DNA of 64,000 nt. Origin: Trileptium ribeirensis (taxonomy: Eukaryota; Nematoda; Enoplea; Enoplida; Thoracostomopsidae). The DNA lies in NCBI GenBank assembly GCA_030248225.1, contig JASANE010011638.1, positions 124,001-188,000 on the forward strand, given 5' to 3'. Below are positions 13,101 through 26,300 of this stretch, piece by piece (position 1 is the first letter of the stretch; every line of letters begins with the position of its first letter). A program made the position numbers and the translations under genes. The notes beneath the pieces are model-generated. The model saw only the letters and a program-made list of their open reading frames with translations. It was not told where the DNA came from and did no database searches.

Positions 13101-16100
13101 TTTGCCAGGGGCACGAACTGTGGGGCACCTGTTTTGAACCAGGGGGAACCGAAAAATGCCAGGGGCCCCCAAATTTAGAGAGCCCAGATTTTTGGGGCTT
13201 TCCCCTGATTCAAATTTCGGGTATCCGCATTGCGCCCGGGGTGCCTTCTGTATTTAAGCCAAGGAACGCCGGATTTTTTCGGCTGGAGATTGACCCCCGC
13301 TGTGTCGGAACCGAGGAGCGCCGGATTTTCCTAGGGAGCACATAGTGGGCGCTACACCTGGGATGAACAGAGTTACTGCGAAATCTAAAAAATATATATT
13401 TTTAGGAAACGGTAAAATAGTTGAGATAATAATTGGTCTCAGAAACGCTGCAAAACTACTGTATTGTTAAAAGTAACATTGTTACTTGATTTAATCGAAT
13501 TATTAACTTCAGAATTTGGATTTTACTAAAAAAATCCCAAATTTTTATGCCAGCTGGATATGGTTTGTCAAGCCGAGCGTGAAATTTTGCCAGGTGCACG
13601 GGTTTAGAGCCAAGGGGAACCGAATAATTCCAGCCTTCCGAATTATAGGGCCATTAAACCTTCTTTACCCATTTTGCTTCTTTGTTTAAGATCTATAGTA
13701 GACTTGCTGTTATTCCTTTAAGGAGGTAGCTAACACACTTACTTTGTGCACCTGTTTTTATGTTTGCTATTTTGTTGGCTACAAGGGATTTATAGGTTTT
13801 CGGTATTACTAAGTATGATGGCAGCGAAATAATTCTAGTTCCGTTTTGACTGCATTGTGTGCCTTCAGCTTGAAAAATTATCTTTAAAATTCCATTCTGC
13901 ATTGAGACATTGAAATAGTAAATTTCGTGTTACCGTGTTTGTGATCATTAGACGAAAAAACATAAGATTATATAAGTTTGAGATGTGAAAATGGTCGTTA
14001 TGACGCCTGTTTCCTGGGTCTGTGACGTCATCTAGTTCTGGTTTGTGTCCAATTGCAGTGATTTTATTGGATAAAGTATGTCGTTGTATGTATAATGAAA
14101 AATCGCAGTTTGTGTTTGTGACAGAGCGCTCGTTCGTTAAGGTTTCTGGAGCTATGCTTTAACAGTGTCATATTTTTGTTAATGGCACATTTTCTGCTAT
14201 GTGCCGATTCTTAATCACTGTCCATTGTTTAGTTTGCGATATGTTTTATAAAATTTTCGTATTCAACAAGCAGTTATGATAATTGCATACTGATTGAGAT
14301 CAATTGCGCATGGCCTTTCCACTGGGTCAAAATTTTACTGTGGGCTCAGCTCCAACCATTGAGGAATTCCCCTCGTGTTATCTGGGGAAACCATGTCTTC
14401 CTAGGTCAAGGAGGTATTATAACTGTATTTTATCGTGTTTCAATTCCTTTACAAAATGTATATTGTTTTTGTTACATTATTTAATGTGCTGAAAATGAGT
14501 ATTTTTGCAGGCCGCACTTCATTTTAGTTCATATTTTGTCATGAATAGTCTAAATATAAGCAATGGTTTTGAATTTTGTTATGGGTGTTTTGTGTTAATT
14601 CCATTGTTTATGATGTAGCCACAAGATACCCAAGGTGGTACTGAGAATCCTCTAGGGAAGCCAAACTTTACTTGATGCATGACCGGGTTGGAACTATCGA
14701 AATACTTGAGAAATTCGAAAATCCTTGGCCCCTCTGTGTAGAAGCTACCATAGGATGTGGTCATACCCATTATTTGGTCACTAACCAACGTCCCGGTGTT
14801 TTGACGTTGCCTTCAAATTGTCGCAAATTCAGGTCAGTTCCGCCCTCAAGGAAATCACTACCACCACCACACCACATCCTTTAGAGTCGATTGGTTCCAT
14901 CGCCTGCGCAACGGGTTTGACTGTACCATGATTTCAGCGCGTTTCTCCATTTATCCCTGTGTTGGATGTCCTCTTTTCGCAGACCCATCAATCGCATATC
15001 TTCTTCCACCACCTCTTCCCACTTCTTCTTGGGTCTTCCACGTGGTGCTATCCCTCGGAATTTGACTTTTGATTTTTTTCGTTATTCCACTCGTCCTCCG
15101 CTGCACATGACCGTACCACCGTAGCCTTCGAATTTGCAGCTCTATTTCCAGCAGCATAAGGCCGAGGGTGGCTGCAACCTCCTCACTAGGTTTGCTCCAC
15201 TCCACCCCGCCATCAAGGAAAGGTAGTAGAAAATATGAGTTACTGGTAAAAATGCAAATCGTTCTTAAACATCCTTCTAAGTCGGCGAAAACTATAAAAC
15301 ATAATTCTGTACAGTCTCTGCTGCACCATCACTGAAAACTTGAAAAATATCGATATTAATAATTATCAAATTTCTGGTGTTGGCTGTGTATTTTGGTTGT
15401 CGACCAAAAATCTCTATGCAATAATTTGGTTAATGAGTATGCGTTTTGTTTTAGGACGGAGGTCGTCGAGAGGGTTTGTCCGAAATTCTGTGAATTTAGC
15501 CTAGAGGTGGCGCGGGTGAAATTCGTGCTTGGCAGCGGATACCATACTTCATGTACACCCAGATTACATATCCGTAGTGCTGTCCGCGGACCATTTCGTA
15601 CCGCAGTCCGGACAGAGTTTAGTGTTTGTTGGTCAACACCAGTCTAGACCATTGGACTTTTTCTGACCAGAACTGTAAAATAACAAAATTATTTTTCCAA
15701 AATTAAATTTGGTATACACTAAGAATTTCTGTGAAATTCCTTAACAGATGTTTAATTCAACATTTATCTAATCTTGATGTGAGTCAAAACTGCTCGTAAA
15801 AATAAGCCTCAGTAATTTTGTTTCACTACTGGACAAAAATTTTTATGTTTGTTAGGTGAAAATAGATTTTTGGAGTTGTCGGTCCGGACCTGGACACGAT
15901 CCGGCCCGAAAAATTTGCTCAGGATGCAGCGCTACCTCTTGTTAGCACAAGATTTCTTTACTGATATGTACACTGCATATTATGTGCATAATTATGTCTA
16001 TAGCTAGTACCGGAAAAGGTAATATCAGAGCTTGTAACGTTTTGGGTTGTATCTTTGTGGAAATAGAGGTAGAGTTTTCAGGAACTAAATTCAAACATGA

Positions 16101-16346
16101 CTTTTATTTAGGGCACCCCCAGCTCATCGTTTGTTGTATATCTTACTCAGTTCATTTATATTAAATTTAGAAATACTTTGATGGTAATGGCAATCTTTTT
16201 TATGGTCACTACCCCCACGCGTTGAAACTTTAGGTAAATTGAGAGTTGTAATGTGGAAAAGTTTCGGGCACTGTAATTATCGTTATTTTTATTTTAGACA
16301 TATTTTGAAAGTGAAATTGAATATTACGTCAAAGTTCACATACGAG
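10065..16346 (+). CDS. EIF4E: eIF4E, cap-binding translation initiation factor (partial, 3 exons)
   Basis: Cap-binding subunit of cytoplasmic eIF4F, which recruits mRNA to ribosomes. Three exons join in frame: 10065-10178, 12477-12616 and 16298-16346, all with AG acceptors and GT donors. The product reads from EGIKPMWEDEKN through GGRWLI, CGAVVNVRNKGDKVSLW and GHILKVKLNI. Matching human eIF4E, the cap-stacking Trp102 and Glu103 (MWED), Arg112 (GGRW), Arg157, Lys159 and Lys162 (NVRNKGDK) and Trp166 are all present. The intron before EGIKPM is at the position I recall for vertebrate EIF4E. Missing are the N-terminal exons (with the Trp56 and Trp73 regions) and the last exon (the YQSH-like region to the C terminus). 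They may lie outside the window, be diverged, or be too short to spot. A class I eIF4E is more likely than 4EHP, because WED and the basic loop are canonical. No stop or frameshift is seen in the recovered part. Confidence 0.88.
10179..12476 (+). other. eIF4E intron between exons A and B
   Basis: The intron is 2298 bp, GT to AG (acceptor GTGTTTCAG). I see no second gene in it. Around 10370-10440 there is a short C-rich patch. Small frames at 11098, 11351 and 12184 are unsupported. Confidence 0.7.
12477..12616 (+). CDS. EIF4E: eIF4E exon B (cap phosphate-binding loop)
   Basis: The 140-bp exon begins LMAVIGEQFDEWG and includes CGAVVNVRNKGDKVSLW. It ends in phase 2 (ATT GG, donor GTGAAG). The Arg and two Lys that bind the cap triphosphate are intact. 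Confidence 0.95.
12788..13190 (+). mobile_element. Terminal-inverted-repeat element, GCCAGGGG family, copy 1
   Basis: It is bounded by GGGCTCTC on the left and GAGAGCCC on the right. Inside, the phrase TTTGCCAGGGGGC and relatives recur three times. A related copy lies at 43923-44275 with ends GCTGGCTT and AAGCCAGC, and both share TTCGCTGAAAA followed by TTGCCAGG. Related fragments follow up to about 13660. No transposase is encoded, so it would be a non-autonomous (MITE-like) element. I could not define a target duplication. Confidence 0.55.
13191..13670 (+). repeat. Further fragments of the GCCAGGGG family
   Basis: Phrases such as GGAACGCCGGATTTT (twice, 13262 and 13314) and TTTTGCCAGGTGCACGGG (13570) show decayed extra copies adjoining the element at 12788-13190. 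There is no gene here beyond the host intron. Confidence 0.45.
14880..15205 (-). pseudogene. LINE reverse-transcriptase tail fragment
   Basis: On the - strand the text encodes RRLRWYGHVQRR, then, in another frame, RGRPKKKWEEVVEEDM and GDGTNRL. RLRWYGHV and RPKKxWxxxxxxDM are signatures of the C-terminal ends of RTE/Jockey-like LINE polyproteins that are scattered through animal genomes. A frameshift separates the two parts. Only the tail survives; no RT catalytic motifs are present. It sits in the intron between eIF4E exons B and C, opposite to the gene. Confidence 0.8.
15206..16297 (+). other. Remainder of eIF4E intron B-C; nothing further seen
   Basis: AT-rich, with a more GC-rich patch near 15460-15650 that includes an 84-residue + strand frame I do not recognise. 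No splice-compatible eIF4E exon was found here. Confidence 0.5.
16298..16346 (+). CDS. EIF4E: eIF4E exon C, short (GHILKVKLNITSKFTYE)
   Basis: The 49-bp exon follows acceptor ATTTTAG and precedes donor GTATGT. Joined to exon B it completes the split Gly codon and continues HILKVKLNI, aligning with the RVYKERLGL region of human eIF4E. Phase 0 at its end implies one more exon for the C-terminal strand. Because it is short and diverged at its end, it is less certain than exons A and B. Confidence 0.72.
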
Positions 16347-16604
16347 GTATGTGTTTTATCTTGATAATCCTTATCTAGCTTTCATTAAATTAAACAATGA
16401 TTGTGCTACGGTTTAGTGTTACCTTTTTCATCGTCATTAATGATGCGCTGACTTTGCAGCAGAAGCCGTGCTGGTTCTCAAATTAAGGTTGTGCGAAAAC
16501 ATGAATCTCACAGTCGTGTTAAGCATAACCTTAAGGTTTTTGTTTATTTTTTACCAGATACGAGGCTACGTATCACAACATTGATTATATTTTGTATTCT
16601 GCTC

Positions 16605-16890
16605 GACTCATAGTTCCATGGGTACGGGGCATGGCACCCCCATGGTTCCTCGACCCAAAATTCCTAATTTTATTGTGACGTCCTCGGAGGCTGACAGCCT
16701 CCACTTGGGATGGTTTTCGCGCATGCGAAACTTATTGCCGGTGTTAGTTTTGTTCTAACTTGTGTGGTAGGTATTGTGTGATATCCACATATATCAATCA
16801 TATCAACGTAAGCTATCGAGAGCTGATTGGCTGTGCACGCAAAAGGCGTAAGTGTACCTATGCTTCACTACGTTCTGCAGTCTCGATAGC
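16605..16890 (+). repeat. Dispersed repeat, copy 1 of inverted pair with 46370-46610
   Basis: Shared blocks, reverse-complemented between the two sites, include CATGGTTCCTCGACCCAAAA, AACTTATTGCCGGTGTTAG, TTGTGTGATATCCACATAT and CTATCGAGAGCT. The two sites lie about 30 kb apart. I see no protein in it. Confidence 0.75.
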
Positions 16891-17299
16891 GTTACTAGTG
16901 GTACAGTCACGGACAAAAGTAAGCGCGTGCAAAGAAGGATGAAACAAATTTTGTCTGGTCCTGACGTACGCAATTTCGTCAGAACGCCGGTGGACACATC
17001 TTCGTGTGGACGGAGGGTCCATTTTCTTCTGGATGGGGTTGAACGGAATTTCATTTAACTAAGACGGTCGAAATTACTTCTGTACGGTGCAGCCGCAATT
17101 TCGACCTAACGCAAGCGACCATAATGGTGAGTGGATGCAATTTTGTCTGGAGGATGTGCGCGGAATAAATTTTAACTGGATGCAGATGGACTATATAATT
17201 GTGTCCGAATTGTGCGCAGTTAGTTTCTCTATGGCTGTAACTAACAGCTCGGTGCGGTATCCGTTGAGATTACCATTCTTGTAAACCTAAGGTTAACCG

Positions 17300-19580
17300 A
17301 GCGAGAACGGATTTGCTGAGCATATGTGTTGTACACGCTACTGCGAAGGGCGAAGGCTGGATAGCAACAGATTCACTTGATGGATTGCAACGAGCCTTAA
17401 ATAGCTACTATTTGGAAACCAGTTTAGAAGCGCTTAGGCACTTGGACTATTTCAAGCTAATAATTTGGTACACGTCATTCATGTGACCTAAATTCTATGC
17501 AGAGACAGCAGACATCTTGACACTCGTCATTTCCAACATTTCGCCTGCTGCTACAAGGTCACGCCACCAGGTGCGCTGACAGCTCCTAAGTATGTCACCG
17601 TCACCCTCTAATGTGCTGCATGGCATTATAAATCTTAAATTTCGACAATTAAACTGTGAAATTTTTAGCATTATTTCAATAGTGTGTTATATACGATGAT
17701 GGCTATGTTGGATTTACAGCTTTTTTTGGACAGCGGTATACGATGAAGCAAATTGTACTTACGTATTCGGCAAATATAAGTTTATGGGAAGCTTTTATAA
17801 ATTTTCAATGTTTCCACTTAACTTAGTTTTGTTAATGCAAGGTTACTAATGATTACTACATGATTAGAAATCTACTGGATGTAACCCGCAAATTTATCAA
17901 CACGCACCACATAACCAAAAAGCGAAGTGTTTTCATACTTTTTAACCATGGGGTTAGCCTCTTTAATCTGTGAACGCTTCCACATGTACAGTGTAATAAC
18001 GATGCCACATGTATAGTGTAATTAAAAGACACATTTGGTAGTTGGCACATAGTTTCACATTTTTCGCCACTGTGCCCCACATGTGCAAGTTGGCCCCAAC
18101 GTTTCCACATCTGTGAGTAACATTGCTTAATATGTGTTAAAAATTTACAGCTACTGATTACCAAATCAGGAATCGTTGGGCAATGATGTAGCTAACAAAT
18201 TCTTAACTAAGGAGTACTCCCAAAATTATAAATAATTGAAAAATAATTGTTAGTGTTTGTGTACCATTATCTTATAGGGCCTTTTAAACTGATTAGTAGA
18301 GATGGTTTAATAGACAGGAAATATTTTGTTTTTTATGTTATACAAACAGCACCAAGAATAGAGCTGCTAATTTTGATTGTAACTGTATATATTTACGACG
18401 TTATATGCTTAATTTTAGGCACACAAAGACAGCGCGTATAAACAAAGCTCTCACGTGCAGCCACGATTCCGTATTGATGCAACTCAGCCAGGCGTTTAGC
18501 GCATTATTACTTCTACGAGTTGCGTCATACCGAAATTTGTATATCTTTATTGTCGAAAACGTTTTTGTTGTCACTGTTAAATGTTTTGGTAAGTAGCTAG
18601 CTACTCGAAACGGGAAGGTATATTTTGGAGCATCCATTCCCTGGAATACATTGGCGCCAGACTTGTAGACATTTTAAACACCCTGGAGCCCTTTTTCTGT
18701 CCATCCAGGGCATCAGGTAAAACCTAAAATTTACTATTCTAGGGTACTAAACACTCAATTTTTTGTCAGTATCAACTGCAACCAATCAAAAACCAAATGT
18801 ACACAAAATCTCTCATTGAGAACTACAATATTGTTGCAAACATACTATGTTTTAGCGCTACCAATTAGCATTGTTAAAACTTGGCGTTTTTCACTTAACA
18901 TAGTTGTGAGCTGAGGGACAGGATAGGTGTATATGTTATTAGGGCTGCCGAATACGGGAACTCAAGTGTATTTGCATGTGTACATGGAATGTGGAACGCA
19001 ATTAAGGCTTACAAGATAAAAATAGTTCTATTGATTTAATCGTGTTTAAAATGGCCATAATGCTGCCCTTATTGTTTTGCTGGCGTACTATTGACTTTAT
19101 GAGTGTGACATGACTCAAAAAGCTCAATTTTCGAAAAGTCACTGAACCCTTACTGCGAATCATGAAAACTGAACAAGGTAGTTCCCTCGACGCGCGCATT
19201 ACTATTTGAAAGGGAGCGAGCGAGTGTTTCCGTTGAGGGCGCTAGGGGAAAAATCGTGAAAATTTCTTTTTGTCTGACTTTGTTCATACCTCATTTTGGG
19301 ATGGACGAATTATATTTGTTCGATAGCAAAAGGATGATGGCGTGATGTTTAGTTGAACGCGGACAGCTTCCGAGCCCTCTTTCGTATCAAACTAGCAAAA
19401 ACATATTTTTAAGGGTTCTTCGCCAAATTTGGCCATGCATGAACCAGTGTTTCTGAGCCCACATCTCGCTCGCGACACAGGCATCGTATAAAAAAATGGA
19501 GACCAGTACACCATCAGTACAACTTTGTTGACCACGATTTTTTATGGGACCACTTCCTGAACCGAATGTGGTTCGTCGAC
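17300..19580. other. Intergenic, nothing recognised
   Basis: AT-rich sequence with small unsupported frames only (for example a 102-residue - strand frame at 17856-18164 and overlapping frames at 18401-18637). I see no conserved motif. Confidence 0.5.
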
Positions 19581-19589
19581 GCTTTGGCT

Positions 19590-20290
19590 TTTTTAAAATT
19601 TTGCCGTGTTATTGCTTGTTTTTACCAGACAGTGAGTGTTTATTAGCTTATAAGGTACGCTGGATACGATGGTTTTGCTATCTAGGATGGAACTTGACGA
19701 TATTATAAATTTTCTTGGTGTTTTAAGAGTTTTACGTTCGACAAACCAGCTTTCCAAAATGTGATGCGTTTTCATTTGTTTGATTATGTATTGCGTGCAG
19801 GACCGTGTGTAGGAAGGCTGAATACAATGATTTTGTTATCTAGAGTCCAGCGTGTATATTTTATGGATTTATAGTCAATAAACCCGATTCCCAGAATATA
19901 GACTGTCTCCAGATGTTTGGTTACGTATTGCGTACAGATCATTAAGAATAATTGTTCATACTGGTTTTCCCGTACACCTAATACGATGATTTAGTTATCT
20001 AGAGTCCATTACGAGTATCTTATGCCTTTTCAGACGTTTTAATCTGATTTAGGGTCAATGAACCCGATTTCCAGAAAATAGTTGGTCTTCAGTATTTTCG
20101 TGCATGGCATCAAAAATAGTCTATATATAGGTTTTCGGTATGCTATCTCAAGCCCAGCTTGCATATTTCATGGGTTTTCAGTGGGTTTAAGGTCAATGAA
20201 CCCGACTTCCAGAATGTAGCGTGTCTTCAGTTATTCGATTACATATTGCGTACAGGCCATCTGAAATTGTCAATATAGGTGTTCCGAAGG
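19590..20290. repeat. Satellite-like repeats, about 140-180-bp unit
   Basis: The phrase TCAATGAACCCGATTTCCAGAA and variants recur near 19877, 20055 and 20195, each with ATTGCGTACAGG-like text about 60 bases later and ATACGATGATTT/TCTAGAGTCCA-like text further on. A reverse-oriented stretch of the same family lies at about 41050-41460. A palindromic element (20288-20461) abuts the right end. Confidence 0.75.
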
Positions 20291-20461
20291 GAGTAACCGG
20301 AATTCCGGTTCCTGCGAAAATCGTGTTCCTATTGCGGTTCCGGCAAAGGGGAAAACCATACCGGAACCGGAATTCCGGTTTAAAAGTTTGTTTGAAATTT
20401 TCCATGTTTTTTGCTTCATCTGTGATCCAAACATATGTAATATAAACAATGATCAAGCTCC
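20288..20461 (+). repeat. Palindrome-rich dispersed element, copy 2
   Basis: Collinear with copy 1 at 95-278, from AGGGAGTAACCGG to ATGATCAAGCTCC. A further fragment of related GGTTCCGG text lies at 21360-21430. Frames on both strands are artefacts of the palindromes. Confidence 0.8.
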
Positions 20462-22439
20462 AATACAACCAAGCAAAAGAAAAGATTAACTAAGCAATTT
20501 GACGTTTGAAACGTAAGTAGGGTACATAATTCAGGAATTTTTCATAATAACCTGTAGGAGTTTGTTAACAAATCAAAGCCACATCGATGCTTGTAGCAGC
20601 TGTTTTACACATCCAGAAGTCTGTGGGGTGCGTTTCAATTAAACCGGTCCAACTCGGTAACAGAGTATGGCTTACGCAGAAGTACTTAGCTTGGCTAACA
20701 TAAATTGCTTCAAGAACCCGCCAATGCGCTTGTAAACTTGGTAAATGAGTCTAAATTGAAGTAAACTAACGTTATCTGCAACGCAGCTAGAAACTGCTTT
20801 CTTGGCAAAGAACTGTATTTATTGAAACTGTGCGAGCAGCATCACAGCGTGTCTCATTTATAGCATCCTGATTAGAATCATTACCATCTAACTTACGGGC
20901 ACTGTCCAAAACTTACGGGCACTAGCCTAAACAGTGTCCCTGACCACTGGTCAGAAAATTACCTTCTATCTATTATTTTCTCGTAGAATCATATAAACCA
21001 ATAATTTCAAGGTTCCTACAGAAGAACATGTAACAAACGTACCTGTAGTAAAGGAAGGCGACTGGAGACAGAGCGAAAGTGTGTATTCTACGCTCCAGGC
21101 TTTGTAAGCATATTCGATTTGACGCAGTATACGCAATGGTGTAGAGTGGAAGGCATTTTTTGCTTTGGGCGTCCAAAAATCGACATATTTGATCGATAAA
21201 TAAACATTATTAGCTTCCTCAGTCACTTTAAAGTTTCAGAAAGGCGATAATACCACCGCAATACATTAAGTTTAATGTAAAAGTTATTTCTAATGCATTA
21301 AATCCACTATACCTTGATTTCTTCCTTCATCTGTTTTACTATAAAATTTCGAAGACGAAGTTCCGGATCGGTTTAAATGGACGGTTCCGGTTGCTGGTTC
21401 TGGTTCCGGCAAATTTCGGTTTCGGTAGACTGAATAATATGATAGTTTGATTATATACAGGCCAGCACAAGTACATGATGCGTTGTCAGTTGTTTTCGAT
21501 GGGTTTAGGGTCGGTTAGGTTTTAGGACTTTCAATGGGTTCAAGGTTGAAGAGGATTTAGAGTGGTTTATACATAAAATACAGTCTGTACAGATGACTAA
21601 ACAAAATCATAGCTTAAAAATGATATTTGTATATTGTGGGTTTCCGTTAATACGAGGTTTGTTAATTTATGTAGTACGATGGTGTAGAAAATGATAACCG
21701 ATAATAATGGGACTGCTAAAAAAGGAAAATTTACTCGAACTGCCAAAAATTGTGACAACAATGTAAAATATACTTAATTTCACCTGTTTAGGGCTAAAAA
21801 ATCTCGTTTTATATTTTTATCCCATTGTGTATCCAATTTTATCTTGCGGGACTTATAGTCATAAAAAATTTCCTTCGTTTCTATCTTCAACAGAAATCAA
21901 TCATTAAAAGTTATACACATTTTTTTACGTTTTCTAGAGGTTACAGTACGTTGTGGTATCCCACAGATATGAAGTTGGGATCGCCCCTAAGGAGTTTTAG
22001 TTGCCTCATCTCCGAACTGGAGGATCCCAAGGTCCATCCCCAGGTATTATTTTGGTAGTTAGGAGAAGTCTTACCGAAACTAATAGAAAATCGGATACAA
22101 TAACTGCCTTAATAAAAATATTGCCAAATTCCAGTGATTATTACGGTTGTATCACAAACTAAAGGATTATTCGCATGGGTAAAAAGCTGTTACAGACGCC
22201 GCTTCAGCCAGGATTTTAACCACGGTAATTACAAACTGTTTTATCTCTTATGGCAATCGTTCCACTGCGACATTTTTCATTAATCATGTCTTGCTCGTTG
22301 GCCTTCAAATAATTTGGAAATCATGTGCTCTGCACTAATTACATTTAAAAAACTCAAAATCCAGTAATGTGAACAGTATGGCAATTTGATATATCATTGC
22401 ATTTATTTGGTAGTCCTAAATTTCCGTTGTACTTATTGA

Positions 22440-22570
22440 TAGGAGCGAAGCGAAGCGTTTTTCTTTTCGTCAGAAGAGGCAAAATCAGCACCGTCTACCG
22501 GTTCGTCCGTCGAATTTTTCAATAACTTGGTCGATTTTTAAATTTTTCGTTTGAATGGCCTAATGTCCTT
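22440..22570 (+). repeat. GAGCGAAGCG-type element fragment
   Basis: It starts AGGAGCGAAGCGAAGCGTTTTT and has GGTTCGTCCGTCG about 60 bases later, like the fuller elements at 27304-27760 and 48915-49372. Its far end is not defined. Confidence 0.5.
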
Positions 22571-23155
22571 CATGTACAAGAGATAGTTTTTGTAAAAATT
22601 TGTTTTGGTGTATAAGTAATTAGTTAAGCATGTTAGCCTATTTTTAGCAGTTTCAAAAAAAACATTGCTTGGTTTTCAATGAATACTGAATGTAAAGCTT
22701 TCATTTTGGTGAATATACTACATCTCGCCGTGCCGATTACGAAGAGGATGTTAAAAACATGCTAATTAGTTAGTTAATTATACAGCTAATAATTACTAAT
22801 TTTTTTAGCTAAATTTTTAAAAATTTTCAAAGTGATCAGAAATGAGAAAAATGAGCACGGAAATTTCTATGTCGCTGATCACGAATATGACATTTCTGAA
22901 GAACTAAAACTTGACCATTTATGATAATTAGTTAGTTTTACGCGAATTTTAAAATCGCCTTAAAATTGCTAATTTTTTGCGCTCGGGGGTTTTAATATCA
23001 CTAATAATGGACATCTGACGTAAAGCTGAAAAAATATCGTGTACGCTAATTAGATAATGGTGGTGTATAATGTATGCTTTTTGTATGGTGGATATGACAT
23101 CAATTGGCTGAAACGTACTTAATATAATTTGATTAAATGTTTAGTTGAAATGCAT

Positions 23156-23300
23156 GTATACACAAATGCGTCGTTCACAGAGAACTGTGTGCACGGGTTC
23201 TGCGTAACAACATCCGTACATTGTTACGCATAATAAATTGCTTGTATGTAACAACATTACTAATATGTTAACGAGCATTCGCAGTTTAGGACAAGAACGT
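23156..23300 (+). repeat. GTAACAACATT repeat, left arm of inverted pair
   Basis: The sequence contains ATGCGTCGTTCACAGAGAA, GGTTCTGCGTAACAACAT, AATTGCTTGTATGTAACAAC and GCATTCGCAG in order. The same blocks appear reverse-complemented at 26385-26610, which has about 100 extra bases in the middle. The arms enclose about 3.1 kb. Confidence 0.8.
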
Positions 23301-26300
23301 TACGGAAAAGTTACAATGCCTTAAAGTTTACGATTCAGGGTTAGTTTAATATTTGGTGTTGTTTGAAATCTTTACATATGTTAGCCATGTTCGAAAAATA
23401 TATTTAAAGGGTTTACGCCTGCCGCGTGTACATATCTATGGCTGTAAGTATATTTCTGTTCAGCAAATCAGCTGCTATTGAACGTTCACATTCGCTTCTA
23501 GTGCAGGTTTCAAAGAAATATGAATGCACAATGCGGAAAATTTTGTCATTGAAGCGCATGAACAAATACCTTTTTCTTTAGAGTCATCTCGCCTTTTTCG
23601 ACTATATGTAAAGTTCGGACCTCGAACGGGGGTGCTGCATATTTCATTGTAAGGAGGACGCTGTATATTCCTTGAAACAAATTTTTTGGTACTATATTAT
23701 CGACACCATAAAATCGGAGACAATGACCTTTTCTACGCTATTTAGCAAATAACTACGTTTATAGTCAAATGCGACTGCGTCATATCCGAACATTACCATT
23801 CTGCGCAGAAAACTTTGTCCATTTGTAGCAGTGAAAGGGTATACAGAATTTTAGGACAATCTGTAATGTATACATTTTGTTGAGATGGCTATGTAATATG
23901 CATTAGGCTAGCAACGTATATATAGCCAAAACTGATCAACTAATGAGATTATTCTTATACCAGATACAAGATATTTAATGATGATCTAGCTTTCACGCGT
24001 TTGAGCTGTTTGCTACGTGAGTCCTTTTTCCTGAATCAAAATAACTGGTAGTAAGTAGGTAAATAATTATTGTAGAAAGTTCTCATATGGGCGAAACACC
24101 GCCTGCAAAAAGTGTTTCCGGTAAACAGTATGTTGTACCGCTTTATAGCATGCCTTGGTCGTTTTCACCGGAGTACTGAAAGGTAAAAATAGAACTACGC
24201 CTGGCCGATTAGATTGACGCTTAAATTACAATTAAAACGTCACGGGTTCAAATCCGACTGGATAGACCTACGCCGAATAATGCGTTTTACAGGACCTAAT
24301 TAACGTCCCGAAACCAAATATTTCAGCCAATTTTTTGGAGATGTACAATAAGAATTTTGCTAAGTGATACAAAAATATAAAATAGTGAGCTGATAATGCG
24401 TCAGATTTTTGAGATAATCTAACGAGCGAACCAGAAACTATTATGCGACATATGTAAACTGCAATGATACTTGGTCGTTAAAAATGATTACAAACGATAC
24501 ACAGAATACATATTTGCATCTTTTTGATTTCGCCGGCAATGTTGTGTTTGAAAAACGCTGTGGTCTCAACCCAAACGTATACTAGGAATAACAATCGAAG
24601 CAGCTGACCGAAGAACCCTTATGTGAGAACGATTGAGGATTTCATTGCTTTACGCAGTTCATTTTACAGCCGATATATAATATAGTGATGCCCAAGATGT
24701 GTTCACATACGGGGTAGAAGGGTCCGGTGCAAAAGGGGGTGGGATAGGTTACGCAGTGCGAGAGAAAGCTGTGCCAAGAAGGGATTGATTATTTATAATT
24801 TTTAGAAAATTAAATGGTAATCTATTTTTGCTAAAAATTTTCACTCCACTGCATGCGATAGGAGCAGGATAGTAAATGCGCGTCCTACCCTTAGTAAATG
24901 TAACCCACCTACAGGCACGTATGATATATGTCTCTACACCGAACAAGAATAGTTAAATTTTGGTAGTATTCGTACGGTCTAACAGACCACGTAATGCATT
25001 CTCTCTCATATAACAAAAACTGCAATCGGAATTGCTGCAATATGTATTATTTGTCATACACATTAATAAATTTTGTGTATTTTACAGTAATTATTCTTGG
25101 TCGCACACAGAGTGCAAACAGGTATTCATTGTTTCTGGAATTAAATCATCTACAATTAGCGTGTCCGGTGTTCGGAAAACACTGATGCGTAATGCACTTT
25201 AGTATCAATGTAAAATTATATAATGCTTTATACGTGTCATCTGTATCGTCATGAATTAAGGTTTTAGCTGTTAAAAAGTAAACCAGAATAAAGGTTCTCA
25301 AAAATAGTCTGTCGCGTCTCCGCATTCCTCCTTTTCATCTACGACCGAGCAGTTGCAAAATTACAAAAAAATAGGAGAAAATTGGAAAAATTAATAACAC
25401 CGCAAGAAAACATCAATGAGCAGAGGAATATATTTGGTTACCGCCTGGCCTATCACCTGCGTTCCCTCCTTCCAACAGCCCCACTCCCGGCAGCATTATC
25501 CACTCCGTAAAGTTGACAGGCCTTGAGCGCGTACCTTTTAAGGAGGATATGTTACAGCCGTTCATGATCGCGAACATTTTTAACAATAAATTTCGGAAGA
25601 ACAATATGACTTAACATAACTTTAGACAAACACATTCCTAATAAAGCGACAAATACTGGGAAGGATATACAATATAAATAAATAGGACATTTTATGACTA
25701 CCACACAATAATCTTTTGAAATTCGATTCCAGCTGTAAACCTAAAATACAGTTTATATATAATGCAAAATATAATTTCCATGCAACCAGATTGTTCATCG
25801 ACAGACATGGATGAATCATCGAATAGCATAGAAAGTTGTGTTATAAAAAATCAGAGGTTCTGTTTTGTCCTGCGGTAGCCATTTAGTCTAAGAACGCGAC
25901 TCAGCTGCAAAATATTTATTTGCGATAACTGTCCACCTGTTGATAATTAGCAAAATATGCAGAAATAAAAGTAGCGACGATCAACGGTAAGGAATAAATA
26001 GAAATGTTAAATTTTTGGAAAAACAGTTTTTAAAGCAGATATTGTACAAGCGTTCGTTATTACACTTTCATTCTAGACTGCACGTGCTAGTATTAATTAT
26101 ATATAATACCGTTCAGTTTTAACATACAACGGAATAAACTTTAATTTCGCACAAACTCGTTTGGATTAGAGTGGAAATGCATCTTGTGTAGCATTATGCA
26201 TTGGGCACCACCTGCCATGCTCACATTTAGTATAAACTTAAAATTACAAAACACGAGTAACTTTTAGCAATACCGCTCGCAAGACGCAGCTTGTTAATAT

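Noticed and set aside
16459..16490. Possible last eIF4E exon after TTTGCAG (QKPCWFSN then stop)
   Set aside because: The acceptor and phase fit, but the peptide does not resemble the conserved eIF4E C-terminal strand, so it is only a chance match.
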